Of a stretch of DNA of 64,000 nucleotides, positions 21,271 through 32,217 are shown piece by piece. How positions within the stretch are numbered: the first letter of the stretch is position 1; each line of letters starts with the position of its first letter. The position numbers and the translations under genes are program-made. The stretch covers positions 1,240,001 through 1,304,000 of the forward strand of contig JABYQQ010000001.1 in NCBI GenBank assembly GCA_022605405.1, in the 5' to 3' direction. The notes under the pieces were generated by a model. The model was given only the letters and a program-made list of their open reading frames with translations. It did not search any database and was not told the origin of the DNA. The DNA is from Earliella scabrosa. Taxonomy: Eukaryota; Basidiomycota; Agaricomycetes; Polyporales; Polyporaceae.

Positions 21271-23739
21271 GCCGCCGGACAACACTGCCTGGAGCGCTTG
21301 CAGGTCAGTAATTCCAGGCGGGGTCTGCTCACACCTACTCACCACACGGCAGCCACGCCCAGCAACCACTTCGCCATCTCATCACGTCGGGCCACCGTCA
21401 CACTTAGGAACGCTGACGTTGGTGGTCTGCAACCACCAACGTCAGCTATATGTCCAGATGGCTCGCAACCGCCGAGGCATCCAACTTACCTACGCGCGCA
21501 CTCAACACGACAGGAAGAAGCGCGGATGGGAGCGGGCGATGCAGACGCAGTGGCGGCTCGGCAGCCAGGCAGGAAGCCGCAGGATCATCTACTGCGTCCA
21601 CGCCCGTGTGCACCGAACGCGTCGTACCGACGAACGTGTGCCTCACCGCACTATAACCACTGCCCGGCGGTGGCGCAGAGAGCATGCCGCGAGCAAGTCC
21701 TGGTCTCTGCGCATGCTATGTGTTCGAGGTAAGCGTGCGTCCTCGAATTCTCATACTCTACCACTGATACCTACGTTCCTCAGTGCGACGCAGTGGACCA
21801 AGGCGATTGTGTCGGACGGCGACGACGAGACCGGCCGGGAGACAGGGCGAGGGAGAAGGCGGACAGACGAAGCGGAGATGAACACAACGCGCGGAGGTTC
21901 GGCTCGCCTGCAAACCCTCTCGCTGCGCACGGACCAGCCCGCTAACGCCATCGACACAGGTTATTGGACGCAGCATCTCGGCTCCACCCGCCCCGCTCGT
22001 TCAATTGCGCTCGGGCGCGTGTCGCTTCGCGAATGGGTCAGTTTAAGTCTATTCTGCGGGAGCATGAACTTGGGCTAACCCCGCTTGTTAGGCTCGCCTC
22101 GACCTGCTGAACGTCCACTTACTCAATCTCCGGACTGACTGTGCGAGCTCACTCGAGCTGTCCGACTTCTCGTTTGCAACCACCTCGCACATGACGACTT
22201 CTCCGAAGCGTCATTGTTCACTGCGCATTCAGCACCCGACGGGGCCCGTTCATTGCGCTCTTCCGCGGCTCGCTTCGTGCGCCGGTGCGTTTCAGTAACC
22301 CTAACCGGAGCATGCACTTGCACTAACCTCGCTTCCTAGGCTTGCCTCGACGGTCCTTCCAACAAATGTCCACCCGCTCCGCTCGACATTCGGCCTGCTC
22401 GTCCGAGCTCACCCAAACTCCATCCGATTTCGCGTACACATGCACACGAGGGCGGCCGCTGCTCTCGGGTAGGAGGGGACCGCTGTGGGCTCGGTCTTCG
22501 ACGGGCCTGGGTACCGCGAGGGTTCGACATGGCTGCACAATCTGGCCGGAGGATCCGCACAGAACAGACGCAAGCATGACTGCCTGTTCAGAGTCCAGAC
22601 GCATGACCCACGCTCGCAGGAGGACGTTGGAGTAGGGAGAGCGGGCGTCTGGGAGAGATAGGCGAGAGGATAGGCGAGGAGCAGAGTGGCTACAGGTTAG
22701 GGTTGCTGAGTCAGCACCCAGCAGGAGAGCGCGTGCAGAGCAGAGACATGTATGTATGTATCATCCTACGGCGACAGGGAGGACATCTCATCTGGACTTC
22801 GTCATCCCTGAGGCTGCACGTGTGTCCAACGTCTCGCGAGAAAAGAGAGCCGGGACCGGGCTGACAAACTCATCGGACATGACGACTGACGTCTCATACT
22901 ACAGAAACACCGCCGACGCAAGGGTAATGCCAAGAACGGTGTCGGCGGCTAAAGATCTCGCAATGGAACGAGAGACGGGAGACGGGCCTCCACGCACTAA
23001 GATGCTCTACTCGGGTTGGACGCGCGGGCTCATCCAGATGACATCCAACTTGCTGGAGCAGGGACGGAAGACGGCACGCCGAGCTTTGCACAGCTATAAC
23101 CGACCGTGCGCACCAGCGCGGTGGAGGATAGGATGATGGCGGAACGTGCGCCCATGACACGGATATGACGCTGAGCGTGCGTGCACGCGGTAGCAAGTCG
23201 TCGCAAGAGTTTGATGTCTCCCACGTCGGTAACAGGCAATTACTGAGGTCTTGTCTCAAGTCGCAGAAGGCCGCACCTTCAAGTTCTACACGGGCACGAT
23301 TCCAAGCAGGACACGGTGAGAGATGTGAAGAGCCGGGAAACAATGAGCGGCTGGGATGCTGAATCTCAGTGGACCAGTAGGCTTGTCCTGTCAATACCTC
23401 TTTTCAATGAACGTCCACGTCCGGACGACTTTCCGTCGTGCGCAACGAGCTGTCTGATGCTATGCACCACTGACGGACGACCTTCTCTCAAGTTCCATGC
23501 GCCTACATGGTCCTGAGGAGCCCTAAGAAGGTGCGAAGACGTAGGCCGTGTGCATCATGCGGTGAGCGCCCTGGTTCATGCAGGTTTCTGTTTCTCATGT
23601 GTTGGGAAGCCGCATGTCCATGTCGGCACGCACTGAGCGCATCCAACGAGATTGTCCCGCAGCGCACCGTCAACACCGCCCGGCGGTGGCGCAGAGAACA
23701 TGTCGCGGCCAGCTCGTCGCTGTGCGGTCAAAGTAAGCG

Positions 23740-24561
23740 TGCTTCCTCGAATGGTCGTACTCTAACACTTACAGCTCGGCCGTTCGACGCGTGCGGTATG
23801 CGAGGAGAGCACGGACTGACCTTTATGAACTCCAGCTTGGTGTACGCAGGGATTCTAGACGCATAGATGACCACGCTCAAACCGGTTGTTGGTGCGGGCA
23901 CTCGATGGATAGCACGACCACCAATACACGCTGTGTATGGCGTCAAGAAGGACAAATGTTAGGAGATGGACGCACACGCCCGAGTAACCCATGACATACG
24001 CCCCATAGGCCCAAAGGTACAGCGACATATCAGCGAGATAGGGCCCGTCTCCACGCTGCTCGGCTATGGAATCCTCGACACTCACAATTGCTCCGCCACC
24101 AGTCGATCTCCTTGTGCGCCTCTGCGAGCTTCTCCGCCGAGTGATGGTACAGCCCCGAGAACTCCTGTATGAGGAAGCTGGTAGTGTGGATGGAGCGTTC
24201 CCGCGTGCGTTGAGCACGCTCGATCCGGACGTTCTCGTCGTGGGTATCCTTAAGCTGGGCGCACATGAAGGCGACAATGTCTATGAGTCCACGGATGGGG
24301 GCGTCTGAGAACGTGCGGCTGCAGGGGTGTCAGATTAGGGACTCACCGTGCGTCCACTCTACAGCATCGGAGCAGATTGCTGCCTCCCATTCCGCCTCCA
24401 CAACGACCTCGCGTTGATCACCATCTGGTTGTATCACTCGCAGAGTGAGCGCGTGCGTGCTATAGACAGGGACAACTCAGTGATACTCTCGCTGAAACGG
24501 GGGTGAGTCCACGGTCTTACTGGCCGCAAGGGAGGGAGAGCATCCGGCATGTCGAAGCCAT
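23740..24561 (-). CDS. Unknown multi-exon protein with helical, charged domain
   Basis: Exons 24561-24521, 24459-24347 and 24304-24086 join in frame, with consensus GTAAGA, GTGAGT and GTGAGT donors. They give about 124 residues: a short start, IQPDGDQREVVVEAEWEAA, then a long helical charged segment (DTHDENVRIERAQRTRERS through SAEKLAEAHKEIDWW) that could form a coiled coil. The downstream exon or exons are uncertain; an acceptor near 23915 would continue through the 23728-23955 frame. I recognise no family. It lies just downstream, on the same strand, of the KDZ-associated gene. Confidence 0.5.
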
Positions 24562-25050
24562 GATGAGAGTATGGATAAAGAGGGCGTGGCCCTCAGACGC
24601 CCGCGCGCGATGTGTGAGCACGGAGTTGCAATTGATCCCAATAACACTCAGGAAGACAGGCTCACGTCGAAACTGAACGGCCGCCACATACCCACCACAG
24701 AGCCCCGGCGGAAGAGACCAAAGGTTGAAGACGTACACGTGAGGATTGCCTGATGTGCGTTCATCGAGCCTGTGAACCTGCGGCGGTGCGGTGGTCCTGC
24801 CCCGTGCGGCCGTCTGCTCACCTGTCCTGTCCGGTCGTCGCCTGGCCTGGCGTGTACGGTGTCCCGTCGTGTGATGCCCTGGCCCGTCCTGCCCTGTGTG
24901 CCTGTCGGTTCTCATGCTCTGCTTACCCGACGACTCACCCACACTCACCAATTGCCAGCGTGCCGCCAGGCGGGATATTGGAGGGATGCACACCAACAAG
25001 GGATTTTCAGTCAATAGGATCACAAACGCGCAACAAGAAACCTCTTTACT
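24562..25050. other. Intergenic region between two minus-strand genes
   Basis: Contains C/T-rich low-complexity sequence around 24770-24950 (repeated GTCCTGCCC and TGTCC). No gene supported. Confidence 0.5.
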
Positions 25051-27574
25051 CTAATGTCGACTGAGCCGCAACTCCGCAACAGGCACCAATCGAGGCCGCC
25101 TGCCTCTCCGCCGCAAGACGCCCACACGATACTCGTTATGGATCGCAATCATCTCGTCCAGGAAGAAGTCGTACTGTACCTCCCTCATCTCCCGTACCAC
25201 ACGCAAGAACTGACCAAACCATGCATTGATTTGTTCTGCAGCCGAAGAGTTGAATACCCAGTCCCGGTTGTCCTTGATCAATTCGGGAAATCCGGCGGGA
25301 TTGCAGTGCATCTGACAGAACTCGTCGCTGTCTTTGTGCTTGTTGATAGCGTGGAACACGTCGACGGGGAGGGCGATATCGTCGAGTTCGCCGTTCATCG
25401 AGGCAAGTAGATGCCTCAGCAATTGGCAATTGTTGTCGTAGAACAAGTAGGACGGGCGACAACGAGGAAATTTCTTCGGGAATGTCGCGAGAATGAAGCG
25501 CTGAATGAGAATGAGCGCGTCCGGCGTATGTGGAATGACAGTGGACCACGTACCACAGCGTTAGAGACGGACTCCGCCTCATAGAAAGTTGCCCTCGACA
25601 AGACGACTCCGCAGGGTCGTACCATGAGTTGCTCCGTGTGTGTCCACTTGCGTGAGTCGGTCGACTTTAGGCGCGTCTTGGCGTTGAGCGTCTTGTTGAC
25701 ACCTGCGCCCTTCCTTGCGGTATTGCCGACGGAGGGGTGAACAACCGAGTCCGGCAGCGGCGATGGGGCTGAAGTCTGGCTAATACGCTGGGGATGCGTG
25801 ACGCCAGTACGTGGGGACTCTGACGTCGGGGTCGTTTCGACAGCACGTGTTGCGAGAGGAATGCCAGAAAGTAGAATGGGAGGAGGCGCGCCTGTGGGCG
25901 TGACAGATGCGGACAAGGGCGGCGATGAGGAGGAAGGGGGCGGCGTAGCCGTTTCTAAAGAAGGGGGTTCGTCGGGGGAGCTGCCTGCGGCGAGCGGAGC
26001 TGGCGGGATGCCCGAAGCCTGGCCTTTGGGAGAGCCTTTGTCCTCGTCCTGAGACACGTCCGACTCGCTGTCTTCGCTAAGCTCATCGGGGCTGCCGTGC
26101 TGACGCGACGTTTTCGCATTCTTATCCAATCTCTTCTTCAGCCGGTACAATGCCTGACCACGCAGCCGTTTGCTTGCCACGTGGTCGCGGTGCGCCGGGA
26201 TCGAACATGTCAAGGTCCCGGGGACGACTGGCTTTGAGCACCCTTTGATAGCGCATTCGGTATTTTTCGCGGCATGCTTGACGCAGAACCGATCTCGAGG
26301 CGATCTCAAGGGTTCGGTGCAGAGGGCGACGTTACATCGGGGGTGTCCGATGTTGACCCCGTCCATGACGCACGCAGACAGACGCGCTGACGAACGATCA
26401 GCGTGCAATGAGGTAGGGACGAGTGAAGCCTCTTACATGAGCTCTTCTCGCCTCGGGCAGGGTCCGGAGGGATGATAATCTCGCAATCATCGCACGCGTG
26501 CGCCCACATGGGTTGACCTACACCCGCCATGCGCTCATTGCGAGCCCTGAGAGCTTGGGTGAAGCGCTCCTGGTGAAGGCCACCGTGAGGGAGCTCTAGC
26601 AACGTCGATTTGGAGATCGAATCCTTGAGGAGGGCGTGGAGATAGAAAGCATTCCACACAATCTCTGAAGTGATCTCATGATCGCTCGGCCCGCGAGCGA
26701 GAGACATATTGTAGATTCGGGCAACCATCTCGCCTGATGCGCTGAAACGTGTGTACACAGGTGGTGAGGGTTCCAGGGTTTCGCACCGGAGGCCGATCGG
26801 ATATGTGCTTACTGAGCAAAGCACATCTGTGCGCGGAAGAGATTGAGCAGATCTTGCTCGACATAGGCGTGCTCGGTGACCTCGAGTAACGCCGGACAAT
26901 TGTCATAGTAACGCCGAATGGCGTCGGGGCTACCTGCTTTGGTTACCGCATAATTCGGACGGTAGGTAGTCTTGCATGCTGTCGCTTGGAAGGTCAATGG
27001 GACGACGAATAGGGGACCAGCCATACTCACTTTCACAGTACAATGTGTACACTCGGATCGGGAGGACCCCACGCTGACGGGTATAAGCGTAGGCGAGATA
27101 GTTTCGCTTGTGAGCACCAAGAGGGCGACCAGCCTCCTTGCAGCCCGCGGTGACGCATGATCGAACCGGGGGCGCGAGAATTTCAACACCTGCCAACACA
27201 ATGAGGGCAGGAAGGCTCGACGACATAGAGACAACCGTACCTAGCCCGCGAGAGGGTGATAGAGATGCCAGCGTGTCGTCGATGTCCCACTGGGAGGGCA
27301 CGAGAGGGGTTTTCGCGCGAATTATGCAGGGACCGAGAGCCGTCCACAGGTGCTTGACATCGGCCGGTGGAAGCTCAGTCTGAACTGAGATCACGTCGAG
27401 AATGTTCTGAGGGAGAGGTGGAAGCCCGATTGTCGTGCGCGGGGAGACGAGCGACGGGACAGAGGCGAAACGTGACGCAGTCGCCAGGAAGAGAGAGAGC
27501 TGAAAGTAGGTGAGGCGAGAATAGAGGCCGGGATCTGGAGAGACGGCAGAGACGAGAGTCGACAAGGAGAGCAT
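25051..27574 (-). CDS. CxC5/CxC6 cysteine-cluster protein associated with KDZ transposases
   Basis: Five exons (27574-27031, 26984-26814, 26741-26436, 26386-25554, 25500-25051) join in frame to about 767 aa. The N-terminus (LVSAVSPDPGLYSRLTYFQL) matches the usual family start, so Met at 27574 is preferred, although the frame stays open upstream to 28378. A first cluster (CVTAGC ... LYCETTAC split by intron 1) corresponds to CxC5. A second, at about residues 352-410 (HPRCNVALC ... FCVKH ... CAIKGC ... TCSIPAH), corresponds to CxC6. A Pro/Ser-rich linker follows. The last exon (YDNNCQLLRHL, VFHAINKHKDSDEFCQ, CNPAGFPEL, WVFNSSAAEQ) resembles the C-terminal RNase H-like core of KDZ transposases. 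These proteins are known to travel with KDZ transposons; whether this one is mobile or domesticated is not visible. No terminal repeats seen. Confidence 0.85.
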
Positions 27575-28378
27575 GGTAAGGAAAAGCAATGCGGCAAAGT
27601 AGGTTGTTTGGTCGATGAGGAGTCGAATTTGGACAGCGTGAAGAGGAGGATTGTCTAAGACATAGGCGGATGCCGCAGCGGGGCGTGCCGCGTGGGAGAC
27701 CAGCGTCGTGAAAGAATGCGGGTGGGGCGGGGAGCGTGCGCCGGGAACATGGAACGGGCGTGGCCAACAGGCCAGTTGAGGACGGACAGGCCCGACAGGC
27801 CGGACGAGAACAGATCTTCGAGGTGGGACGGGTGCATGAGACAGCCCCATTGAGGTTGGCAGCGACCTCAGCCAAGACGTGTTGGTCGATGGCGCGGACG
27901 ACAATGGACCGGCATCGGCAACAGGCCAGTCGAGTAATGGCAGGCGTGCCGAAAGACGTCTGAGACGTTCGGAGGTCGAGAGCCGACTGGCCATGCGTGG
28001 ACTGTCCTCGACGTGCCAGCCAAGACCTGTTGGTGGATGGTCAGCTGGTGCATCAGACTGCCCCGTCGAGGATGTACGGTCAACGGTTGGCACTGTGTCC
28101 GACAGCATCCTGGGCTGAGGGCCGTCGATTGGAGGAATGACTGGCGCGGCGGGAAGTCGAGCAGAGCGTGAGGTGTAGTACATGCGCATCGCGGTGGCTC
28201 TTGGTTGGTGGATAGACCACCTGTGGGGTAGCACGCGAACATTTCGTCGAGCATCGACTGCTGTTGCAAGCAGGTCCATGTGAGTGGGGTTAGGTTGAGT
28301 GCGACGGGCAAGGGGGGCGGGCCCACCAGCATCCTTCGACAGCTTGAAGGCGCGGCCACGCCTGTCGAACATGTTCAT
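27575..28378 (-). other. Open, proline-rich in-frame extension upstream of the CxC5/CxC6 gene
   Basis: The reading frame of the CxC gene continues upstream without a stop for 268 codons, Pro/Arg/Ser-rich and of low complexity, with internal repeats containing ACAGGCCAGTCGAG-like DNA reminiscent of the 5-kb satellite. Family members I recall begin at the downstream Met, so this may be 5' UTR or promoter rather than protein. Confidence 0.4.
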
Positions 28379-28515
28379 ATCACCAAGCGATGGTACACCA
28401 ACGACATTTACATACTTACATTGCTAATACTTTGTAACGGTGGGTCGCTGCAATAAGCGCCCAAAATCTGTCACCGTCACATTTCATAGACGCCCATATT
28501 ACCTCATCTGATTGA

Positions 28516-28564
28516 CGCCCGTCCGACGGATTCCGACGGATTCCGACGGAATGTGGGGCATAGT
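28516..28564. repeat. Decamer triplet inside an element shared with 2678-2706
   Basis: CGCCCGTCCGACGGA, two extra copies of TTCCGACGGA, then ATGTGGGGCATAGT. The complementary strand at 2678-2706 carries the same flanks with a single decamer. Confidence 0.85.
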
Positions 28565-28769
28565 CGAGGTGTTCTCAGTGAGCCCGCACCGGCGCCGCCG
28601 TCCCGTTCGCCCGAAGCCCGTACGTCCGAGTCCCAGTGCCACTCCGGCGGCGCGGCGCGGGCGGGGAGCTGATCAATGCATTGACCCGGACGCAGCAAAG
28701 CTAAAAACAGCCGATCTGCCCGATGTCGACGAGCCCTGGCGCGAACTTGCTCCAGACACCGACGTGTAC

Positions 28770-30091
28770 ATGGCCGACGCCCAAGGTGCGCACAGCGAGC
28801 GTTCGTGGCGGTCTTGCGACCGTGAGATGCACAGATGACCGACTGCGCTGCGCCACACTTGCTCTACAGACCCCGAACTGGCCCCAGCAGGGTTGTTCGA
28901 CCATGTGGAGGTGAGCTTGCAAGGTCCTCGCGGGACCGGTGTAAATGCTCACGATGTCGCGCCACAGAGCTTTCCCAGCGACGATGTGCCCGACCGGCCG
29001 CTCATATCGCCACTTGCGCCGATGGTCACTCTTCGCGAAGAGTACGTCAATGGCTCGCAGGGGTTCGTGAAGCAAATCGACTGGCTCATCAACCAAGGCT
29101 GGATCGGCATCCGGCGCACCCGCGGAGACGGTTCGTGTCGCGCCACGCCTGCTTGCCACGTACGATATCTCATGCTGATATCGCACAGGCGACTGCTTCT
29201 ATCGTTGTAAGTGCGGACGCTGGACATGGACACTTGTCGCACGTTGACCGAGGTATCCGCGCTGACAAGAATATCCTCGCTGACCGTATCTCTGCTGCAG
29301 CTTTAGCGTTCGCATACATCGAGAACATCCTCAATGCGTCCGACACAATGCTCGCAGCGACGGGCGCGCTTTCTGTGCTCGAGGCATCCCAGACGCAGCT
29401 TGAGAAAGTCGGCTTCCAACGTCTGGTCTTCGAGGACTTCTATGACTGCATGGCCGGCCTGATCAATCAGGTCATCAACCCCGTCGATGGCCGTATTCTG
29501 AACATAAGTTTGCTCCTCGAAGCGTTTAACAATCCTGAAGGCGAGTGTCTCCTACTGCTTGGGATGCGCACAAGTAGAACTGACACCTTGTCCAATGCAG
29601 TGTCCAACTCCATCGTGGTGTACCTGCGTCTCCTCACCTCGGCCGAGATCAAGACGAACCCAGACTACGCCGCCTTCCTTTTCCACCCCGAGACAGGCGA
29701 TCAGATGGACCCAGAGAACTTCTGCAACAACTTCGTGGAGGCCGTCGGCAAGGAGGCAGGTCAGATATTCCCATGTCGCGCCGGTTACCTGCGCTGCTTA
29801 CGCACATTCGCACAGACCACGTCCAGATGAACGCGCTCGCGACCGCGCTCAAGGTGAACGTCAACGTGGCGTACCTCGACGGGCACGACCAGGAGGGCAA
29901 GGTGTCGTTTGTGCCGTTCCAGAACGCGCCGTTCACATTCCTCGAGCCAATCAACTTGCTGTACAGGTGGGTCAGCTCCCCTCGGTGCTATCTTTGCGCG
30001 CCCTGCTGATAAGTGCGTCCTCATCAGGCCCGGGCATTACGACATCCTGGATCGCCGGGATGCGGATCCCATTCCGTCTCTGCTCGTCTGA
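28770..30091 (+). CDS. OTUB1-type ubiquitin thioesterase (peptidase C65)
   Basis: Deubiquitinase that cleaves ubiquitin chains and, in animals, also inhibits E2 enzymes. Exons 28770-28785, 28870-28910, 28968-29130, 29189-29206, 29301-29540, 29601-29759, 29816-29966 and 30028-30091 join in frame to 264 aa, close to the 271 of human OTUB1. The catalytic triad is intact: Asp73 and Cys76 in the RGDGDCFYRS motif (an 18-nt exon encodes the core) and His247 in RPGHYDIL. Flanking family blocks are present: SFVKQIDWLI-like, GFQRLVFEDFY, NSIVVYLRLLTSA, FVEAVGKEADHVQ and VAYLDGHD. Intron 5 (29541-29600) has a GC-AG boundary; it is 60 nt and open, so retention would insert 20 residues. The frame is also open upstream of the chosen Met. 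Confidence 0.95.
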
Positions 30092-30863
30092 TGAACGCTG
30101 TGTACGTGCGGACTTGCTGTGTACGAGAGTGACCTTGCTGTGCAAGGATGTATGCATGTATGCGCCGCGCGCGCCCGTGTTGTGTACGCTACTGTGTCGT
30201 CGCTGCCGTGTATCCCAAAGCCTGTCTTGTATCGTCTACATCTGCTGCTCGCGCATGCCTCGCGCGACGATAAGTGTCAGCGCGCGCACGGCCACGCGCC
30301 CACACTGGGCCGCATCGAGGAAGAACCAGGAACAGGCTCGCAGATGCACCGACATTCGCGCGACGCGGTCACAGTCACGCTACACGGTCGCGTCACGAGT
30401 GCACTGGTCCGTGCGTGTGATCACGTGCCGGGCTGTCACAGCTGCTTATGTAACGGGTTGTTTAACTGATTCTCACAGCACAGGCCTGCGCCCCCACCAG
30501 CCAGAGCCCTCTCACCAGCCAGCCAGCCAGCCAGCCAGCCATTTTCCTCTGCCTATACGCCTGCGCCTAGCGCTGCCCAGTCCCCCGCCCGATCTCAACA
30601 CTCTCGCCTCACCCACTCTCATCCCCCGTACACCACTCGTTCAAGGTGTGTAAGAGACCCCTTTCGCCGTTATCTGATGTGCGCGCGCGATCGATACGTG
30701 TGCGCTGTCGGCGTCGACGACGCGGGGCGGGTCTGCGGCGGCGCGTCGCGCCCAGACGCGTGCCCCGCCGTACGCGTCGCGGCCGTGTCGACCGTGTCGG
30801 CGCCCTTCCACAAAGTCTCGCGACGTGTTGGACGTGTGGCTGACGATGTTGGCTCCCCCACAG
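30092..30863. other. Intergenic region with CCAG tetranucleotide run
   Basis: Contains a (CCAG)n microsatellite at about 30512-30540 and a pyrimidine-rich stretch (30540-30640) before the HMG gene. No gene seen. Confidence 0.5.
30512..30540. repeat. CCAG microsatellite
   Basis: About six to seven uninterrupted CCAG units upstream of the HMG-box gene. Confidence 0.9.
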
Positions 30864-31645
30864 ATGCCGAAAGAGACGACCAAGTCGACCAAGGTGTGTA
30901 TGCTCCCGCCACAGTGACCCCCAGCCCGGCTCCCCGTGCTCTGGGGGGTCTCGGGGAGCCCTTGTATGCGCTTCCGGTCGCTCACGGTCGTCTTCTGCAC
31001 AGCGCAAGGCCGCGGAGAAGGCGGAGAAGGCGCCGAAGGGCAAGAAGGGGGGCAAGGACCCCAAGGCCCCGAAGCGCGCCCTGTCGGCGTACATGTTCTT
31101 CTCGCAGGACTGGAGGGAGAGGATCAAGGCTGAGAACCCCGATGCTGGGTTCGGTGAGTCCGCTCGTTCGTTGTGAGCATCATGAACACGTCGTTGACGC
31201 GTCGGACAGGTGAAATTGGCAAGCTTCTCGGAGCAAAGTGGAAGGAGCTCGACGAGGAGGAGAAGAAGGTACGCATTCGAGCTCTCCTCTTGCGTTGCAC
31301 GTACATCTGGTCTCGGGCTTGTCGCTTGAAGTTCAGAAACGAACATACTTGGACTTCTCACAAGGGGCTCCATGTATGCGCGTTCACGTGGACACAACCG
31401 ATGTGCCCGAGCACAGATGCATATATGCGGCTCTCGCTGTCTCTCTCAAGCAATCGTCTGACCCGTCCTGCACTTTCTAGCCCTACCTCGACCAAGCAGC
31501 AGCCGACAAGGCGCGCGCAGAGCAAGAAAAGAACGAGTACGACGTACGTAATCTTCAATCAACACCGTCCGCACCGCACTCATCGCCACCGTAGGGCAAG
31601 AAGGGCGACAGTGGTTCCGGAGACGGAGACGACGACGACGAGTGA
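30864..31645 (+). CDS. NHP6-like single HMG-box chromatin protein
   Basis: Small architectural DNA-bending protein, homologous to yeast Nhp6/HMGB. Five exons (30864-30893, 31003-31153, 31210-31268, 31481-31543, 31595-31645) join in frame to 117 aa. A Lys/Ala-rich basic N-terminal arm (residues about 10-27) precedes the HMG box (about 28-100). Box landmarks are present: [20 protein letters not shown], the [20 protein letters not shown] helix, and [21 protein letters not shown] short acidic tail (GDGDDDDE) closes the protein. Length and order are as expected for the family. All introns are GT-AG. Confidence 0.94.
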
Positions 31646-32217
31646 TCTGCACAGCTCGCCCGCACGGTCTCTCCCGGTCTCGATGTTCTTATGATATGTG
31701 TATGGCTGCTAGATATCTTCGTCTCGCTTCTCGCTCGTGTCTCCTCGCTTGCTGATCGTATAGTACCCGTCAAAACCGTAGGACGCCCTCTCTCCCCCCC
31801 TCTCCCCATCTGTCTTGCTCTCTTCTCTCTATGTATGTTCCTCGTACCTCGCTAGTCGTATAGCTTCGTCATTGGACGCGTGTGCACGTCGCGTCCGTTG
31901 TACACCGAACGACGTCCTGTAATACTAGACGATGATGATGATGTACTTGTTCGTTCGCGCGATTGCAATTATAATTTATCTGCGGAATAAACGTGCAGTG
32001 TCCTTTCCTCGGAGTGCATTGGTACTACTCGGGGCATGCTGTGCTAGGACTTGGGCGGAGGAGGTTCTGCAGCTGTGGCGTTGGTGTTTGCTACGTATGT
32101 CCGGGGTAACCTCTTTTTACGATACATACGACAAGGCTCATCTACCCAAGACAGGGGAAACCGTGGATTATTGGCCGGTTGGAATTGGTCAGGGTGTTTG
32201 GAAGTGCGGAAGGAAAC
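31646..32217. other. HMG gene 3' region and intergenic
   Basis: A GATGATGATGATG run near 31931 and a possible polyadenylation signal AATAAA (31986-31991), about 340 nt after the HMG stop. No gene seen. Confidence 0.45.

Larger units (their letters stand above)
18200..23700. other. Gene-poor region with decayed, duplicated fragments
   Basis: No intact gene recognised. Two pairs of diverged direct duplicates (about 19606-19801 with 21092-21270; about 21645-21775 with 23660-23780) and a smaller pair (about 22040-22110 with 22285-22360) imply old local duplication. Frames are broken by stops and indels. A G8 run occurs at about 19319-19328 and an ATGT microsatellite at about 22748-22760. A Met-rich-start frame at 20459-20671 is hydrophobic but short. 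Confidence 0.5.

Noticed and set aside
28512..28769. In-frame extension upstream of the OTUB1 start
   Set aside because: The frame is open, but the MADAQ start with a phase-matched first intron gives a protein of family length; the upstream part is Arg/Pro-rich and contains the decamer repeat.
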